NCBI GenBank assembly: GCA_003971905.1
Contig: RSEE01000020.1
Coordinates: 310,001 to 374,000, forward strand
Reading direction: 5' to 3'
DNA: 64,000 nucleotides
Origin: Moniliella sp. 'wahieum'
Taxonomy: Eukaryota; Basidiomycota; Moniliellomycetes; Moniliellales; Moniliellaceae
Part shown: positions 1 through 11,235 of the stretch, piece by piece
Position numbering within the stretch: the first letter of the stretch is position 1
How the letters are laid out: each line of letters begins with the position of its first letter
Made by a program: the position numbers and the translations under genes
The notes under the pieces: model-generated
What the model saw: the letters and a program-made list of their open reading frames with translations, nothing else
What the model was told of the DNA's origin: nothing
Database searches by the model: none

Positions 1-62
1 TTATCCTCGGCATATAGTCCTCGGCCAAGGTACACTTATTGAATGCCAGTGTTCCTATGCAT

Positions 63-145
63 GCCTCGCTATTTCAATCGGTAGAATTTGAGACTCTTAA
101 AGAGTTGCCATCTCACGGTTGTGGGTTCGAGTCCCACGTGGGGCG
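63..145 (+). tRNA. tRNA-Lys (anticodon CTT) with a 10-nt intron
   Basis: A full cloverleaf can be folded. The acceptor arm 63-69 pairs with 138-144 using wobble pairs. The anticodon stem is TGAGA (89-93) with TCTCA (111-115), and the T-arm is GTGGG (121-125) with CCCAC (133-137) around TTCGAGT. The anticodon CTT is at 96-98. An intron of about 10 nt (100-109) interrupts the anticodon loop one base 3' of the anticodon, the canonical place for nuclear tRNA introns. G145 is the discriminator base and CCA is not encoded. The D-stem is slightly degenerate: its outermost pair is T72-T87, so the gene could be a weak or diverged copy. The T-loop B box is intact. Confidence 0.85.
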
Positions 146-190
146 TATTTTTATTCGCTGTCTATCGCACAACCTGTTGACTAAATTAAG

Positions 191-741
191 CAGGATGAAG
201 CCTCCCCAGATTCAAACACCTTCCCTAATGACTTCTGCGGAGGTGAAGATCCGGATGGCGATGCACTGCATCAAGAAAACGGCAAACTGCTCCGACAACT
301 ACTAAAGCTAAGCGGTCCGGAGCCTCGGATGCTGCTCTCGGGCAGTCGACTTTGTCCGACATGATCTCTTCCCGTATTCCTTCCGGGCAAGATACACTAG
401 ATGACATTTGGAAGTGTTCCATGTCCGAGCCATTTGAGGAGGAGCTCAACGTGATCTGTGAGGTACGTTCCTGCGTCACTCGGCAGTTTTGCTCGTTTTG
501 CTCCTCGGGTTTACGTGTCTTTCAGGCCAATGTGACTCCGGCATCAAACCCAGAGCGGCTTCCCTTGCTCATCAACTCGCTTCGCGCTGGATCCGATTCA
601 CTGGTCTCTATAAGTACAGACAGTATTTATTTGAGAGTCACAGGGTGTGAAGCACCAGCACGCCCCGCAGCTGGCTTTTCCTGGGGCCAAGACCGACACA
701 CCTCCCGTTTACCACATGGACATTGTCATATGGACCTGTGA
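191..741 (+). CDS. Possible fragment of an unknown protein gene
   Basis: I do not recognise this protein. Acidic, Ser-rich coding-like sequence begins near 191 in one frame and continues in another frame from about 300. It then appears to splice over a 63-bp intron (463-525, GTACGT to TTTCAG) that keeps the frame, ending at a TGA at 739-741. The segment after the intron reads like normal protein (NPERLPLLINSLRAGSDSL). No start codon is visible, so this is either the 3' part of a gene or a relic. It follows the tRNA and converges on the minus-strand RING gene. The support is the intron signals and composition only. Confidence 0.25.
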
Positions 742-893
742 ATGGAGCGGCCTTGCTCGAATGCTATGTATGATGCATCCCTTCTTGCACACCCATTCCG
801 TGCCGTAGACCATATAACAGAACCATTAATAACGCTAATTCCACAACCACCCTTCGAATGTTGACATGGTAAAACAACACCAGCACAAAGTTG

Positions 894-2616
894 CTACTGA
901 TGAACCTGAGCGGGTGGAGGAACGGGAATATCGGTCTCCAGTCTGGCCCGAACAGGGGCCAGCTTGAATTTGAGTCCTTGTACTCCCCGGCGCTTGATCG
1001 TACCGAAAAACCCGCCTGGAATGGCCGTGCGGCAGACGGGGCACGCTCCCACCAGGGGGTCCAACTCGTGGGCAAAGAGGCGGACACCCGAATGCGAATG
1101 CGGGTCACGCCTCCGTTGCAGATCCGCCCTTTGGGTTTGAGCGGCAAGCAAAAAGTGATCAAACGTTTGGCTCGTGTCCGTCAGGGCCCATAGGCAAGCA
1201 GACAAATGGTCCAGCACTTGGTCTACCGAGGAGGTAGCGGCTGAGGCCGACTCTAGCACTTGAATTGCCTGTTGGGCCTGGGCAACCTCCAGAACCGCTT
1301 CGATCCCATGAGGGTGAAGGGTTAGATCCAGATCCGGCGCGGCTCCCGTATTGATGATGGGTTCATGAAGCGACAGACGAGCGCCAGCCATCTTGAGTGC
1401 CTGGGAAAGAGTTGTTGCAGAAGCGAGGCGATCATATATCTTGGCTAGCTCTGCGCTGGCGTCACGAAAACAGGCCTGTATCGGAGCCAGAGGTCCAGAA
1501 GAGATGCTACCATCCCTTTCGGGACTGGCAGCACTAGCTGGGTCGCGGTGGGGAGTTTGGCCAAGGCATCAACAATTGCCTCCTCAACGGGCCCAGGCAG
1601 GGGACGTGAAGCACAATAAAAGAAGCCAAATCAGACGGTGAGATCACAGTCAAGAAAATTGCTGTCTCTCGGGAAAAAGCGGAGAACAATGCACCGTCCA
1701 CGTCCTCCGTGCACGCTACTCGAGTTCGAGCAGCCACGTCAATGAGATGGCACATAAGACGAAACCAAGGCTGATATGCACGCTCTCCTGGGTGGTTTCG
1801 CGCACCGTCGATGAGAGTTGAAAGCGCTTGCTGAGTTGCCGAACGGATTGCATCGTCCAGGATGACAGCGACCTGACTTGGAGTCAGAGAGAACGAGATG
1901 CGGCTTTGGATTGGGGTGCTGGGCCCTCCTAGCTCTGCCCGAGACGCCGACTCGGGAACACCACGAGCCATGTTGCACAGCACTGCCAAGCGCTGTTCCC
2001 TCTGGCGCGTTCTTGATTGCGCAGAGCCCCCATCCTAACAACAGAAAAAGAGGCATTCCCCGCACATCAAGTGGCCGCATGGCGTAGCCACTGCATTTTG
2101 AGGGGCATCGAGGCAGATAGGGCAGACAAAAGCAGCAAATAGCTGTGTGGCCTTTTGCTTTCCTTCAGGAAAACTGGAAGATACCTCGCTTTTTGTAGAA
2201 GCGTGATGGCCAGCATCCACCGTACTCGACTTGGCCCTCTTCAGAGGGGGGCCTGCATCGTGGTCCACGCAAGTCGCCAGCGAAGAGGCATCCGAGGGAG
2301 AACGGGGACGGACTATGACCAACACCGGCGAACGCCTGTCGGTCTGATTCGAGGCTGGGGCAAAGATCAGAGGCTGGCTGGAGCATTTCCACGGCAGCAT
2401 TTTCTTTACCGACAAAATCAGAACCAGACGTTTCCACCCCCTGTCTTTCCCTCCGTGTCTGCGTCCTGGCCCAAACTGTGATCCTGCCGTTCGGGCAAGA
2501 GGTGCATTGAGACGACAGGTTGACTCATTGCGAGAAACTGCGTGAAATGGATGCGAGTTAGCAGTAGGCTCGGATCGCAGGCAAGCAAGGGCGCAGGCAG
2601 TTGGGACGGTGCCCAA
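894..2616 (-). CDS. RING-finger protein (E3 ubiquitin ligase-like), RING split by an ~890-bp segment
   Basis: The first RING half, CPICLDAPQNAVATPCGHLMCGECLF, lies at about 2125-2045. The second half, ACPVCRTAIPGG followed by a short basic tail, lies at about 1065-960 and ends at a TAG (894-896). Together they form a C3HC4 RING of the Slx8/RNF4-like type. Upstream is a disordered Ser/Lys-rich N-terminus (start uncertain, 2616 or 2437). Between the halves lies coding-like sequence in three successive frames (SLTPSQVAVILDDAIRSATQQ..., VEEAIVDALAKLPTATQ..., AELAKIYDRLASATTLSQ...) that I do not recognise. An in-frame TAG occurs at 2035-2037. The segment is flanked by AAAAAG at 1151-1156 and 2045-2050. 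It may be an insertion, a long intron holding another coding piece, or an assembly chimera. Confidence 0.5.
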
Positions 2617-4176
2617 CGCCCAAGTGAGGGAATGCGGGGTAGAGCTTATTAGAGCCTGAAGCGCAAAAAGCAGGAGACGTACCTGCGCACAGCTTGGGTC
2701 AGCAGCGACGATCGGATGGCGGAGACGAGGGGGCGGATGGCGATGAAGGCCGGCGGAGTAGACAGTCTGGGCGGAGGTGGTGGTTGGCGCCTAGGAGGAA
2801 ACAGGGGGCGATGGTGGCAAACAGAAAGAGATGGAGGCCGGCGACCTGGGCAAGGGTGGCACGAGTCACCAGTGACGAGAACGACGAGTGGCCTAGTGAC
2901 TGGTGTGCGTGACTTGTGGCTGCATTCTGACTCGGCAGGCGAGGGAGGCACGACGCCACTGGAGCGGAGTTGCGGCCTGGGTGAGTCCGATAGCCGGTGA
3001 CCGGTGAGTACGGCGCACTGAGTATACTACCTGTTGAATGTTGCAATTGATTTGAGGCCTCGGCCCCCTAAGCGCTTAGCGCGCTGAGCATACCGCAGCA
3101 ATGCATCATCGAAACAACAGCAGCCCCCCAACAGAGTGGGATCGATGATTGGTGACCAGTGATTAATGATTCATCCCAGTCAGTCAATATACCAACAGCG
3201 AACCCATCGAGCTGCTGCATTCAGCGCCGCGGGGAAGAGCATCCTGGCATGCCCGGCACCTGCCCTCTTGGTGGGTGAGGGGAAGAGGAGATGGGCAAGA
3301 GTCGAGATACGACCACAACAAATGCATATGGAGGACACATTTCTTCTCTCGGCGGCATCATAACAGCAGAGAAACCGCGGAGGATTCACATCTGAATGAC
3401 TGTGTTGTGCGCAGCCGAGAGTCAAGCAGATTGGCTTTTGGGTCTTCCTTCATATATTCGTCCAAGTGGTGATGGATGATGGTGCGAGAGGCATTGGGCT
3501 GACGGATCATAGATCCGGTCCGCATAATTCCCTCTATGATTGGGCGGGTGGGAACGCATTCAGTGCCTGGGTGTCTTCCAGTTTTGCTCAAAGTAGCAGA
3601 CGCCATGACGAGACGCAAAAGAAAAAAAAGCCATCCACTGGTCAGTGAGTCAGCATACGTGCGGCGCAGGGATAACGGTATGGCGGCGGTTGTACGAGTT
3701 TTGTCTAAAGTGACGCTCACTCCCTATGCTCCACCGCTCAGAAGATTGCGTTATATGGAGCCCAGATCTGGTTCGATGCATTGGTTCAAGCACAGCCAGT
3801 ATCTTCTCAATATCCACTCAGTCCAGCCAGATGAATTCATGCATCTGAACTTCATTTGTATCTGCTTGGGGCCCAAATGACAGTCTGTTTACATCAACTG
3901 CCGTGGCCACGCTGATTGGGTCTCTCTCTCGGAAGGGTGGAGGAGCAACTTCAAATTTATACCAAAGATCGCATGCCACAGGGTCATCGACAACGAAGCA
4001 AATCCACATTACAGTTCCAAACACGGCCAAGAAGGAACTTAGCCTTGGGGCCAAGAAAGGAATGCGAGCATAAAGTGCAGCAGTATTGCTGCTGCAGATA
4101 ATACGATATCATTCCTGGTAATAGCAGGATCAGGGTGGATGGGGAGATAACGGGAGTCACATGTTCTGGATAGGCA
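2617..4176. other. Intergenic, no supported gene
   Basis: The reading frames here are short and compositionally biased; I see no conserved motif. The region contains the palindrome-like AAGCGCTTAGCGCGCTGAGC near 3069-3088, a short sequence type that recurs elsewhere in the window, and short direct repeats such as GGTGACCAGTGATTAATGATT. Confidence 0.5.
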
Positions 4177-5463
4177 CTAGTGGGAAGCGGCGGTGTTGTG
4201 CAGCAGGTGTTTAATACCGTCGACAAGGGAGTGGTGCCCTGATGTGTCGGTACTGGTAGTGCTACGATGGGTGTCAGTGGGGGCGAGAGAATTAGACTTA
4301 GCACTTGCGTCGTCGCTCGTGGGTACATTTTTCCCGCTGGAGGAGTGGAGGGACGTCAAGGGCGTCAGTGGAGAATGGCGCGAGGTGGAAGAGGCAGCAG
4401 TGGATGCACTCGGGTTTCGCGCAGGATGTGAACCGTCCTCCTCATCGGAGGAGACAAGCTCATGACAGGTAGTGCTGCGGCTGGAACATAAGCTAGGGGG
4501 GGGCATGGTTGGGGCGCGAGTCTTGGGGCGCGCCTGGTAGTTGTCCTTGAGCCCAGCCGCAATATTGGGTCGGCGATGGGATGGGGATGATGGGGCGTCG
4601 GCATTATGCAGGATCCAAGGGTGCTCCAGGGCTTGCTTTGCCGTTAGACGCTTGTCGGCATCGATGTTCATAAGCTCGCGGATAAAGTCCATGCCTTCTT
4701 GAGAAATTTGAGACCAGTACTTGCCAGTAAATTGGACGGGACCTGCGAGCATCTCGTCAAGCAAGTCATCCGGCGCTTGGCTCCGGTATGGCATGTGGCC
4801 CGAAAGCATTACATACGCCACTGCACCGAGAGACCACATGTCAACCTCCTTGCCGTATGGTTTGCGGGCCACTACCTCCGGTGCAGCGTACCCCAAACTA
4901 CCAGCAAGTTCGCGCAGTTTCTCTCCGTCAGAGTTGAGGTGCTGGGCCACACCAAAGTCGACGAGGACAATTCGGGCTTCAGGGTCTTCATCAGGCGAGG
5001 TGAGGTACATGATGTTCTCGGGTTTGATGTCGCGGTGAACGAAACCATGAGAGTGGATGTACTCGAGGGCGTCGGCCACCGACTTGACTACATGGGCAGC
5101 CTCATGCTCGGTGAGGTGACCGGTGTGGAGCACGCGCTCAAAGACTTCGCCGCCGAGAGCAGGTTGAAAGACGAGGTAAAATTTGTCCTTGGACTCAAAA
5201 TTGTCGTAGAGACGCACAATGTTGGGATGGCTCAACTCCTTGACGACGGCTGTCTCGGATTCGACGAGGTGCAGGTTGCCGTTGAGAATGCGTTTGGGAA
5301 TGACTTTGATACAGACCTGCTTAGAAGGGGAAGGCACGGTCCACGTAGCGAGGCGGACAATGCCAAATGTGCCCTCGCCGAGGACGCGGCCAACTCTGTA
5401 GTCCTTGCGACGGACGTAGGAGGGCGGGTGTTTGGCGAGCGGGTTGGAGAGATGAACGTGCAT
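4177..5463 (-). CDS. Ca2+/calmodulin-dependent-kinase-like Ser/Thr protein kinase (CAMK group)
   Basis: A single intact frame of 428 codons. The kinase domain starts within about 15 residues of the chosen start. The glycine loop is GEGTFGIV, the ATP-binding lysine is in CIKVIPK, and the alpha-C Glu region is SETAVVKELSHPNIVRL. The catalytic loop is HRDIKPENIMYL, the metal-binding motif VDFGVAQHL and the APE motif GYAAPEVV. The C-lobe ends at QALEHPWIL, the usual end of CAMK domains. A Ser/Thr/Pro-rich tail of about 130 residues follows, with no clear calmodulin-binding helix. The ATG at 5461-5463 is preferred because MHVHLSNPLAKHPPSY resembles the short basic leader of fungal homologues. An in-frame ATG at 5571 would add 36 Pro-rich residues. 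It probably phosphorylates cytosolic or nuclear targets in Ca2+ or stress signalling (inferred from family). Confidence 0.9.
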   Translation of the reverse strand: MHVHLSNPLAKHPPSYVRRKDYRVGRVLGEGTFGIVRLATWTVPSPSKQVCIKVIPKRILNGNLHLVESETAVVKELSHPNIVRLYDNFESKDKFYLVFQPALGGEVFERVLHTGHLTEHEAAHVVKSVADALEYIHSHGFVHRDIKPENIMYLTSPDEDPEARIVLVDFGVAQHLNSDGEKLRELAGSLGYAAPEVVARKPYGKEVDMWSLGAVAYVMLSGHMPYRSQAPDDLLDEMLAGPVQFTGKYWSQISQEGMDFIRELMNIDADKRLTAKQALEHPWILHNADAPSSPSHRRPNIAAGLKDNYQARPKTRAPTMPPPSLCSSRSTTCHELVSSDEEDGSHPARNPSASTAASSTSRHSPLTPLTSLHSSSGKNVPTSDDASAKSNSLAPTDTHRSTTSTDTSGHHSLVDGIKHLLHNTAASH

Positions 5464-6887
5464 GGTGGGAGGGGTCGGTAAGGTAGCGGGAGGATGGGTG
5501 CAAGGGTATACGGGCGCTTGGCAACCAAGGCGAGCCAGGTGGTTCGACTGAGATTGACGTAGCGGCTGCACACTGACTCCCCGCGGTTCTGCAGGGGATT
5601 AAAGGGGGTTCGCAACGACACGGCCTATAACGTCAGCAATGCACAGGCCTGGTGCCTGACCCCGGCTTGTAGTGATCAATCGCAGTCGGCTCATCTGCAG
5701 CCTGATGCTCAGGACCAGCTCTAAAAACAAACTCGATCTAACGTCCAATTCAAGTTCAACGTTCTAGACGTCCAAGACGTACGTGAGTGCGTCCAAGCTA
5801 CTGCTTCAAAGCTTCATGAGCGTAGTGAAACTAGTGAAACGAATTCCCCAATAAGAATGCCTCCCGCACTAGTCATTGTCTCTCCATCTCGGCTCCGCGC
5901 TCCCACCAACTCCCAGCCTCAGCTCCCAACCCCACAGCTCTCCTAGTCGCAAACAGAGCAAGGTGCACGTTCGCTATTAGGTAATCGCGGGGTCCGCGGC
6001 CCCACGCCCCCGCTCCCGCGGGGTTTGATCTAATCCCCACACGATTCGGGTGTGCGATGGATGACACATACCACTGGGTGATTGATTTGTTGTTGAAACG
6101 TTCAACGATCACTAGTGCCAATCAGTGCCAGCCTGTGCCGGCTCAGCCGGCCGGCAACGTCGGCGGCACGCACCGCGTCGCCTGGGTGGCCTCCATAGAG
6201 AGACTGGGTAAGTGCCAGATCGCCCACCCAGCCATTTGCACTGCCGCTGTGCTGGCTGGCATGCATTTCCGCTGTCGCCTCGTCGAGAGTGGATTGATGC
6301 GGGGTGGGCGGGATCGGCGCAGGGTAAGTGTCCTCGGCCGCCGATCAATGTGGCATTGTCTGCCGGCAAACACGGGCCGTGTGCGGGGGTGGGCGCTCGA
6401 GATTGCGAAACTGGCAGCGTGGGGTGGGTGGCTGCAGTGTGTGCCGGTGCTGAGACGCACGCAGCGCTCAGGCGCCCACACACTGCTAGGTACTAGCGGC
6501 GCATTGTCAGCACTGCCACTCGTGCTGAGCGCGCTGATTCCGATTAGGCTGTCGTGTAGCTTTGGCTCGGCAGCTGGGACCTGCTGGGACAGGCAGGGCA
6601 GCGCAGGGCAGCACAGCACAGCGCAGCACAGGCCAGCCGGCAGGGCCATCTGAGCTTCTCCACGCTCCTCCCGGCCGCTTGCAATGCACCACGGCAGCAG
6701 CACCGGCATTTGTGTCGGTCGTGCGCATGCATCAGGCACGCATCAGCACGATCGCATACTACTGCAGAAGACAGAACCCCCAACCGCAACACCGCAACCA
6801 CCACCACCTCCCTTCTCACCCTCACCCCCCCCCCCCACACACGTTCTCTGCTCCCCTCCCCACACACCGCTCTTTCAGCCTCTAGCG
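5464..6887. other. Intergenic; promoter side of the kinase and of the 6.9-kb gene
   Basis: No conserved coding sequence is seen. A low-complexity GGGCAGCGCAGG/CACAGCGCAGCA tract lies at about 6594-6632. A pyrimidine/CA-rich stretch at 6785-6880 (with C11 near 6827) leads into the start of the next gene, as is common for fungal core promoters. A CAAGTTCAACGTTC motif is near 5752, one of several such motifs in the window. Confidence 0.5.
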
Positions 6888-8693
6888 ATGCTCTTCCGTC
6901 GCTCTCACCAGGACGATCGTGCCCGGGCCCGCCGCTCGTGCTTTGCGCTGCTCGCCCCGCTCGCTGCTCTTGCTTTGGTCACAGCCGCCGCCGCTCAGGC
7001 TGCGGCCCCCCTCTCTCCGTTAGTTGTGCGCGACCCGGCTGCAGAGCACGCCGCTCAGGCTCATGCGCATGATCGTCGCCGTGCCCGCCTTTCACCATCT
7101 ACCCCCGCGCGTTGTCCGTGGGCCCCGCTCTCCCTCCGACGCTTTCAATGATGCTGACGAATTGGCGCGTCGCGATGCTTCTACTCTCATGTCTGGAGGG
7201 AACAACCCCGAAGGGGAGCTGCATACTCCGCTCACTGTTCCCAAGGGCGCCAGTCTCACGACCCTACCCGTCTTGGGTTCGAACCAAAACCAGATTGTCG
7301 TCTACTGGTCCCAACGGTCCAACAACCAGCTTGCTGAGCAAGCCTTTGTCATGATTCATGGTCGTATCCGGAATGGAAATGACTATTGGAAGACCATGGA
7401 GAGAGCCCTCGTTACGGCTGTCAAGGACAAATTCCCCGGCGCTAGCAGCAACTCGATTGTTACCGCCCCTGAATTCTTCTCAACCAAATACAACTCGGGC
7501 CAGTACAACTCCACCGAACTGGGTTGGGGTGACGTAAATGCGTGGCAAGCCGGAGAGATTGCGACCCACCCTGCGGGGACAAAGGCATCAGCGTTTGATG
7601 TCCTGGATGCGTTTGTCACCGAGTTTAGCAACAAGGCCAAGTACCCCAACCTCAAAAATATCACCCTCGTCGGCCATGGCGGCGGAGGACAATTGATGCA
7701 ACGCTATGCCGTTGTTGGTCGCGACCCTCCCTCCGGTGTGCACGTACGCTACATCTATGGTGATCCTTCGAGCTGCGTTTACTTTACCAAGAACCGACCA
7801 CAAGTTGATCCTTCCATTGCAGCCAAATCGAGCTGCCCCATGTACAACACATGGCGATATGGGTTTGACAACTTCACCGATGTTATGCCCACAGGTGGCA
7901 TGGCGCCTATTGATTACTTTGCTCGCTATGTCAAGCGGGATGTGGTTTCCATGATTGGGTATCAAGATGTTGACAACTCGGGCGACCAATATTGCATGGC
8001 TAAACTTCAGGGGGGTGATAAGCGGCGGGACCGCAACTTGGCTTACTGGAAGTATATCAACACCCTTGCCCGGACCAACTTTGACCTTACTGGCTTCAAC
8101 GCCACATACTCCAAACTTCCTGACTGGAGTAATGTGACCGGACACTCGATCGCACATCGTCTCATTGTCATTGAACAAGCTGATCACGACGCCAATTTGG
8201 TCTTTGGTTCGAGCGAAGGCCGAGCTGCTCTCTTTTCTTCGGGTGATCTCCCCACGGGGTGGCGCCCAGCCGGGTGGAATGCAGCTGGGACTGGAAGATA
8301 CCAGGTGGCTTCCCTGGCGCTGCTGCGCCACCTTCCCCTGTGGCCGGCACCACATCTGCTCCGCTCCCTGCGTCTTCCGCGCCTGCCCCCCCTCCTGCCG
8401 CCCCCTCCGCCCCCGGAGCTTCATCAGCTGCCTCGTTGGCTCCGGCGGCACCGCCCTCCCACCCCACCCAGTCTATCTCGGCATTTTCCTCTACGTTAGC
8501 CCCCAACTCGAGCTCAGATGAAGACGATGGGGATGTGGGTAGCTCTGTCGATGATGATGCCTCGTCCGGGTCGGGATCCAAGACGGCTGGGGCACATCAT
8601 CAATCCAATGCAAACCACACCTCGGGCTCAGCGGTGATCCGCGTCCCCGTCAGTCTTTTTGCTCTGGTATTGCTGAGCGTTGGCCTGCTTTGA
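6888..8693 (+). CDS. Secreted, probably GPI-anchored alpha/beta-hydrolase-like protein with altered nucleophile motif
   Basis: The ATG at 6888 opens a signal peptide (basic start, then CFALLAPLAALALVTAAAAQA). The body runs in a second frame from about 7100 to 8290. It contains LPVLGSNQNQIVVYWSQ, QAFVMIHGRIRNGNDYW, LKNITLVGHGGGGQLMQRYA, EQADHDANLVF and several N-glycosylation sequons. The C-terminus returns to the first frame: a Ser/Pro/Ala-rich stalk ending in a hydrophobic tail (VPVSLFALVLLSVGLL), as in GPI-anchored proteins. The two frame changes, near 7080-7150 and 8280-8305, are probably consensus errors. The layout matches the gene at 50600-52559. There the nucleophile elbow is GHSLGA; here it is GHGGGG, so the catalytic Ser is absent as read. 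It could be a non-catalytic wall protein. The substrate is unknown. Confidence 0.7.
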
Positions 8694-9616
8694 TTGTCGC
8701 AAGGTGTACCCCTCCTCGTCGCACTGTCACCACCAGTTGTCACGGACCTTCCCCCCTCGCGTTTCAGGTTTTTCAGGCTCAATCCCGTCACATGGTAGGG
8801 CACCCTCTCGTGTGTAACATTTTCTTTCCAACGTTGGCCAGCGGCTGGGTCCGTCTCTCGTCCAATGATCAGAATCGTATTCATTTCCCCAGGTTACAAA
8901 TCAACTGAGCTGGAGGGAGACCAGTAGAAGTAACAGGGGTACTTTAGGCAGTGCCTCATCAGGAATATGTTTCTCTTTTTCGGTTCTGTGTTATCATCCT
9001 GCACTAATCTCTTCTCTTGTGGGGTGAAGCGGTGATATCCACCACACCCCTATACCCTTCTTCGACAACGCCTTGCATGGTATCAACGGCATGGAAGGGC
9101 TCGGAGCGCGGTCACGGCAAGATGGAGAACAGCTCTACGTCCATGAGGTGTGATGCAGCCAAGCGTTACTGTGGTTGCTCACGGTGGCATAGCAAACGCA
9201 GCAGCACTGCTATACGTATTGGCTCTCTATGGGGAGATGCCCGCTCACGGAGTGGTCTGCTAGTAGCGCCAGCAATGCACGCAAGCACCCTGCCCCTTCC
9301 ATCGAACAAAAGAGCCGTAAGCCGCAAGCCGCAAGCCGCTCGTTTATTATTGTCGGGTAACCGACCTCCAAAACATCTCGATGGCAACTCCCTTGCTATA
9401 AGTGCACCCTTCTCACCCCCATCCGTCAAGATGTGTGTGGTCATCCCGCAAGTCTCTGTGGATTAATGTGGTATAGTAATAAGGGTCCATGTAATTCGCC
9501 CGGGTTCTAAGTATCATAGGCCTGAGCGCTTCCATGGGGGAACACGAAAGCTTCAAACGAACATCAAGACAGGAACTAAGCTGAAGAGAATGGAACGAAC
9601 TCGCATCCGATCTGTT
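8694..9616. other. Intergenic, 3' flanks of two convergent genes
   Basis: This is the 3' flank of the hydrolase-like gene and of the bZIP gene. I see no conserved reading frame, RNA gene or repeat beyond a short CCGCAAGCCGCAAG duplication near 9321-9336. Confidence 0.5.
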
Positions 9617-10486
9617 TCAGATGCCAGGGAACAAGAGCGCAAAGCGAGCCTGAAAAGCAGCCAATTCGGCACGGACGCACGCCAACTCGGATGCCATGGC
9701 CTCGTTGCTGGCTTGCAGCCGTGCGTTGTCCTCCTTCAACTTGGCCAGCTCCTCCGCCCTTCGTTTCCGCGAATGGCGAGCCGAGATGGTGTTCCTATGT
9801 CGCTTGGACAGAAGGGTCTCCACCTCCGGATCTGAAGGGGAGAGTGGAACCCCACTTGCCCCATTCGCCTCATTGGCTAGACCCAAGTCCCGACAAGACG
9901 TCCGGGTCTTGCCAAAGTAGGTGCGCTTCTGGATTGGCGCATCAACTGGCAAAAGCTCATAGGCCTCACGAGTCCGACGCCTTCGTTTTTCCCTCCGCAT
10001 GACGGGCACAGCCGTGGGAGAAATCGAAGTCCACTCGCTCCCTGTGATGGGCACTACCCCCACCTGTGATGGAGGGACAACAGGAACAAGTGATGTCCAG
10101 AGCTCAGTGGGGCCCGTCACCAAAGGCGGTGCCGGGTCAAACGGAGCACTGAGCGTCGGGGGCGCCGCGAGGGGACCGTTCACTGCGAAAGGGCGGGGGG
10201 GAGGAAGACTGCCGTCTGATACGGGCGCAACGGCAACGTCCACAAGGTTCAAAGCCGCTGGAGCGTCTGCAACCTTAGGGCTTGGATCAAAAGAAAAGTC
10301 GGACAAACCAAGAAAAAAGTCCTCCGCGTCAACCGTCGTAGCATACCCAGCACCTTCATTCTCACGAATGGGACAGGTATATTGGGAGGGAACGGCGGAA
10401 GAAGGAGGGATCGGAATGAGGTCAGGAATCGGTAACGCCGGAAGCATAACCGAGTTCAGTAGCTCATCAAGTTCGGTAATAGACAT
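9617..10486 (-). CDS. Gcn4/Cpc1-like bZIP transcription factor
   Basis: An intact frame of 289 codons from ATG 10484-10486. The C-terminal bZIP has a basic region, RHRNTISARHSRKRRAEEL, showing the N-x7-R signature (NTISARHSR). A short leucine zipper follows, with heptad positions in LAKLKEDNARLQASNEAMASELACVRAEL. The zipper ends almost at the C-terminus, as in Gcn4/CPC-1. The N-terminal 200 residues are Pro/Ser/acidic with aromatic clusters (EDFFLGLSDFSFDPS), a typical activation domain. Gcn4-type factors bind TGACTCA and induce amino-acid biosynthesis genes on starvation (family knowledge). The assignment to this subfamily and not another fungal bZIP is inferred from the end-of-protein zipper and the basic-region sequence. 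Upstream ATGs overlap the start (see the leader entry). Confidence 0.85.
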   Translation of the reverse strand: MSITELDELLNSVMLPALPIPDLIPIPPSSAVPSQYTCPIRENEGAGYATTVDAEDFFLGLSDFSFDPSPKVADAPAALNLVDVAVAPVSDGSLPPPRPFAVNGPLAAPPTLSAPFDPAPPLVTGPTELWTSLVPVVPPSQVGVVPITGSEWTSISPTAVPVMRREKRRRRTREAYELLPVDAPIQKRTYFGKTRTSCRDLGLANEANGASGVPLSPSDPEVETLLSKRHRNTISARHSRKRRAEELAKLKEDNARLQASNEAMASELACVRAELAAFQARFALLFPGI

Positions 10487-10722
10487 GTTTGGGGAGGAGA
10501 GTTTGGTGGGTTGTGTGGAAGATAGTAGAGAAGACAAGGACAGCGTCTTCGGTGACTGATCCAATGAATCGAATGAAAGCAAAGGAGCCAGTAGAGTGGT
10601 GGGAAAAGGTGCGATCTGGTGCACGGTGTATGGTGTGCGGATAAAGAAGACAAGGGTAGCGTCTTCCGTGACGGTTCCGATGATCCCACGACGGATGCAT
10701 CAGAGAAAAATGAGTAGTGCAA
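10456..10722 (-). promoter_or_regulatory. bZIP leader with overlapping upstream ATGs
   Basis: Two out-of-frame upstream ATGs (10722 and 10700) open frames of 88 and 77 codons. Both run past the main start codon at 10486 and stop 20-30 bases downstream. A third upstream ATG (10624) is in frame and would add 46 residues. Gcn4/CPC-1 mRNAs are classically controlled by upstream ORFs, but whether this stretch is transcribed is not visible here. The leader also carries a near-duplicate (GACAAGG.. to GCGTCTTC.GTGAC at 10533-10556 and 10648-10672). Confidence 0.3.
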
Positions 10723-11235
10723 CGTTGGAAAGGAACGTGCGCTTGAGTGTAAAGTATACTGGTATTTGAACGTTGGGGACGTTACAATACCTCGAATGGA
10801 TGCGTACGAGAACGGGATAATGGGCTTCTCTAGTCATCGAGGACTGTTGTGGTTCGGAGCAAAGAAGTTGCTTGAGTTCCAATAACGTCGGTACCAAAGA
10901 ATGGGCGGAATCGTTGCCCGTGATGAGCCGGACAGACTGGATGGAGGACCCAGCAGTGGTAAGCATGCCGAATGAGGCTGTTGGGCAAACGAAGAGGAGT
11001 AAAAGAGAGGGTTCCATGAACGGGAGACCAGCAGAGTCTCTCAGGAAGAGAAGAGACCCACAAGGGGGCGACCCGACACATGTGGCCAGGATGTATAGAT
11101 CTTACTGTGGAGACAACCATGATGGAGCTGTCACCAATCAGCGAAGAAAATCATGTCGGAGCCACAGACTTGAAGGCCCCGGGGCAGAGAACGGAGAGGG
11201 ATCAGGAAGATCGAGATGGGCGAGGGAAGACGCAA

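Noticed and set aside
4699-5481. 260-codon plus-strand frame
   Set aside because: Exact antisense shadow of the protein kinase gene.
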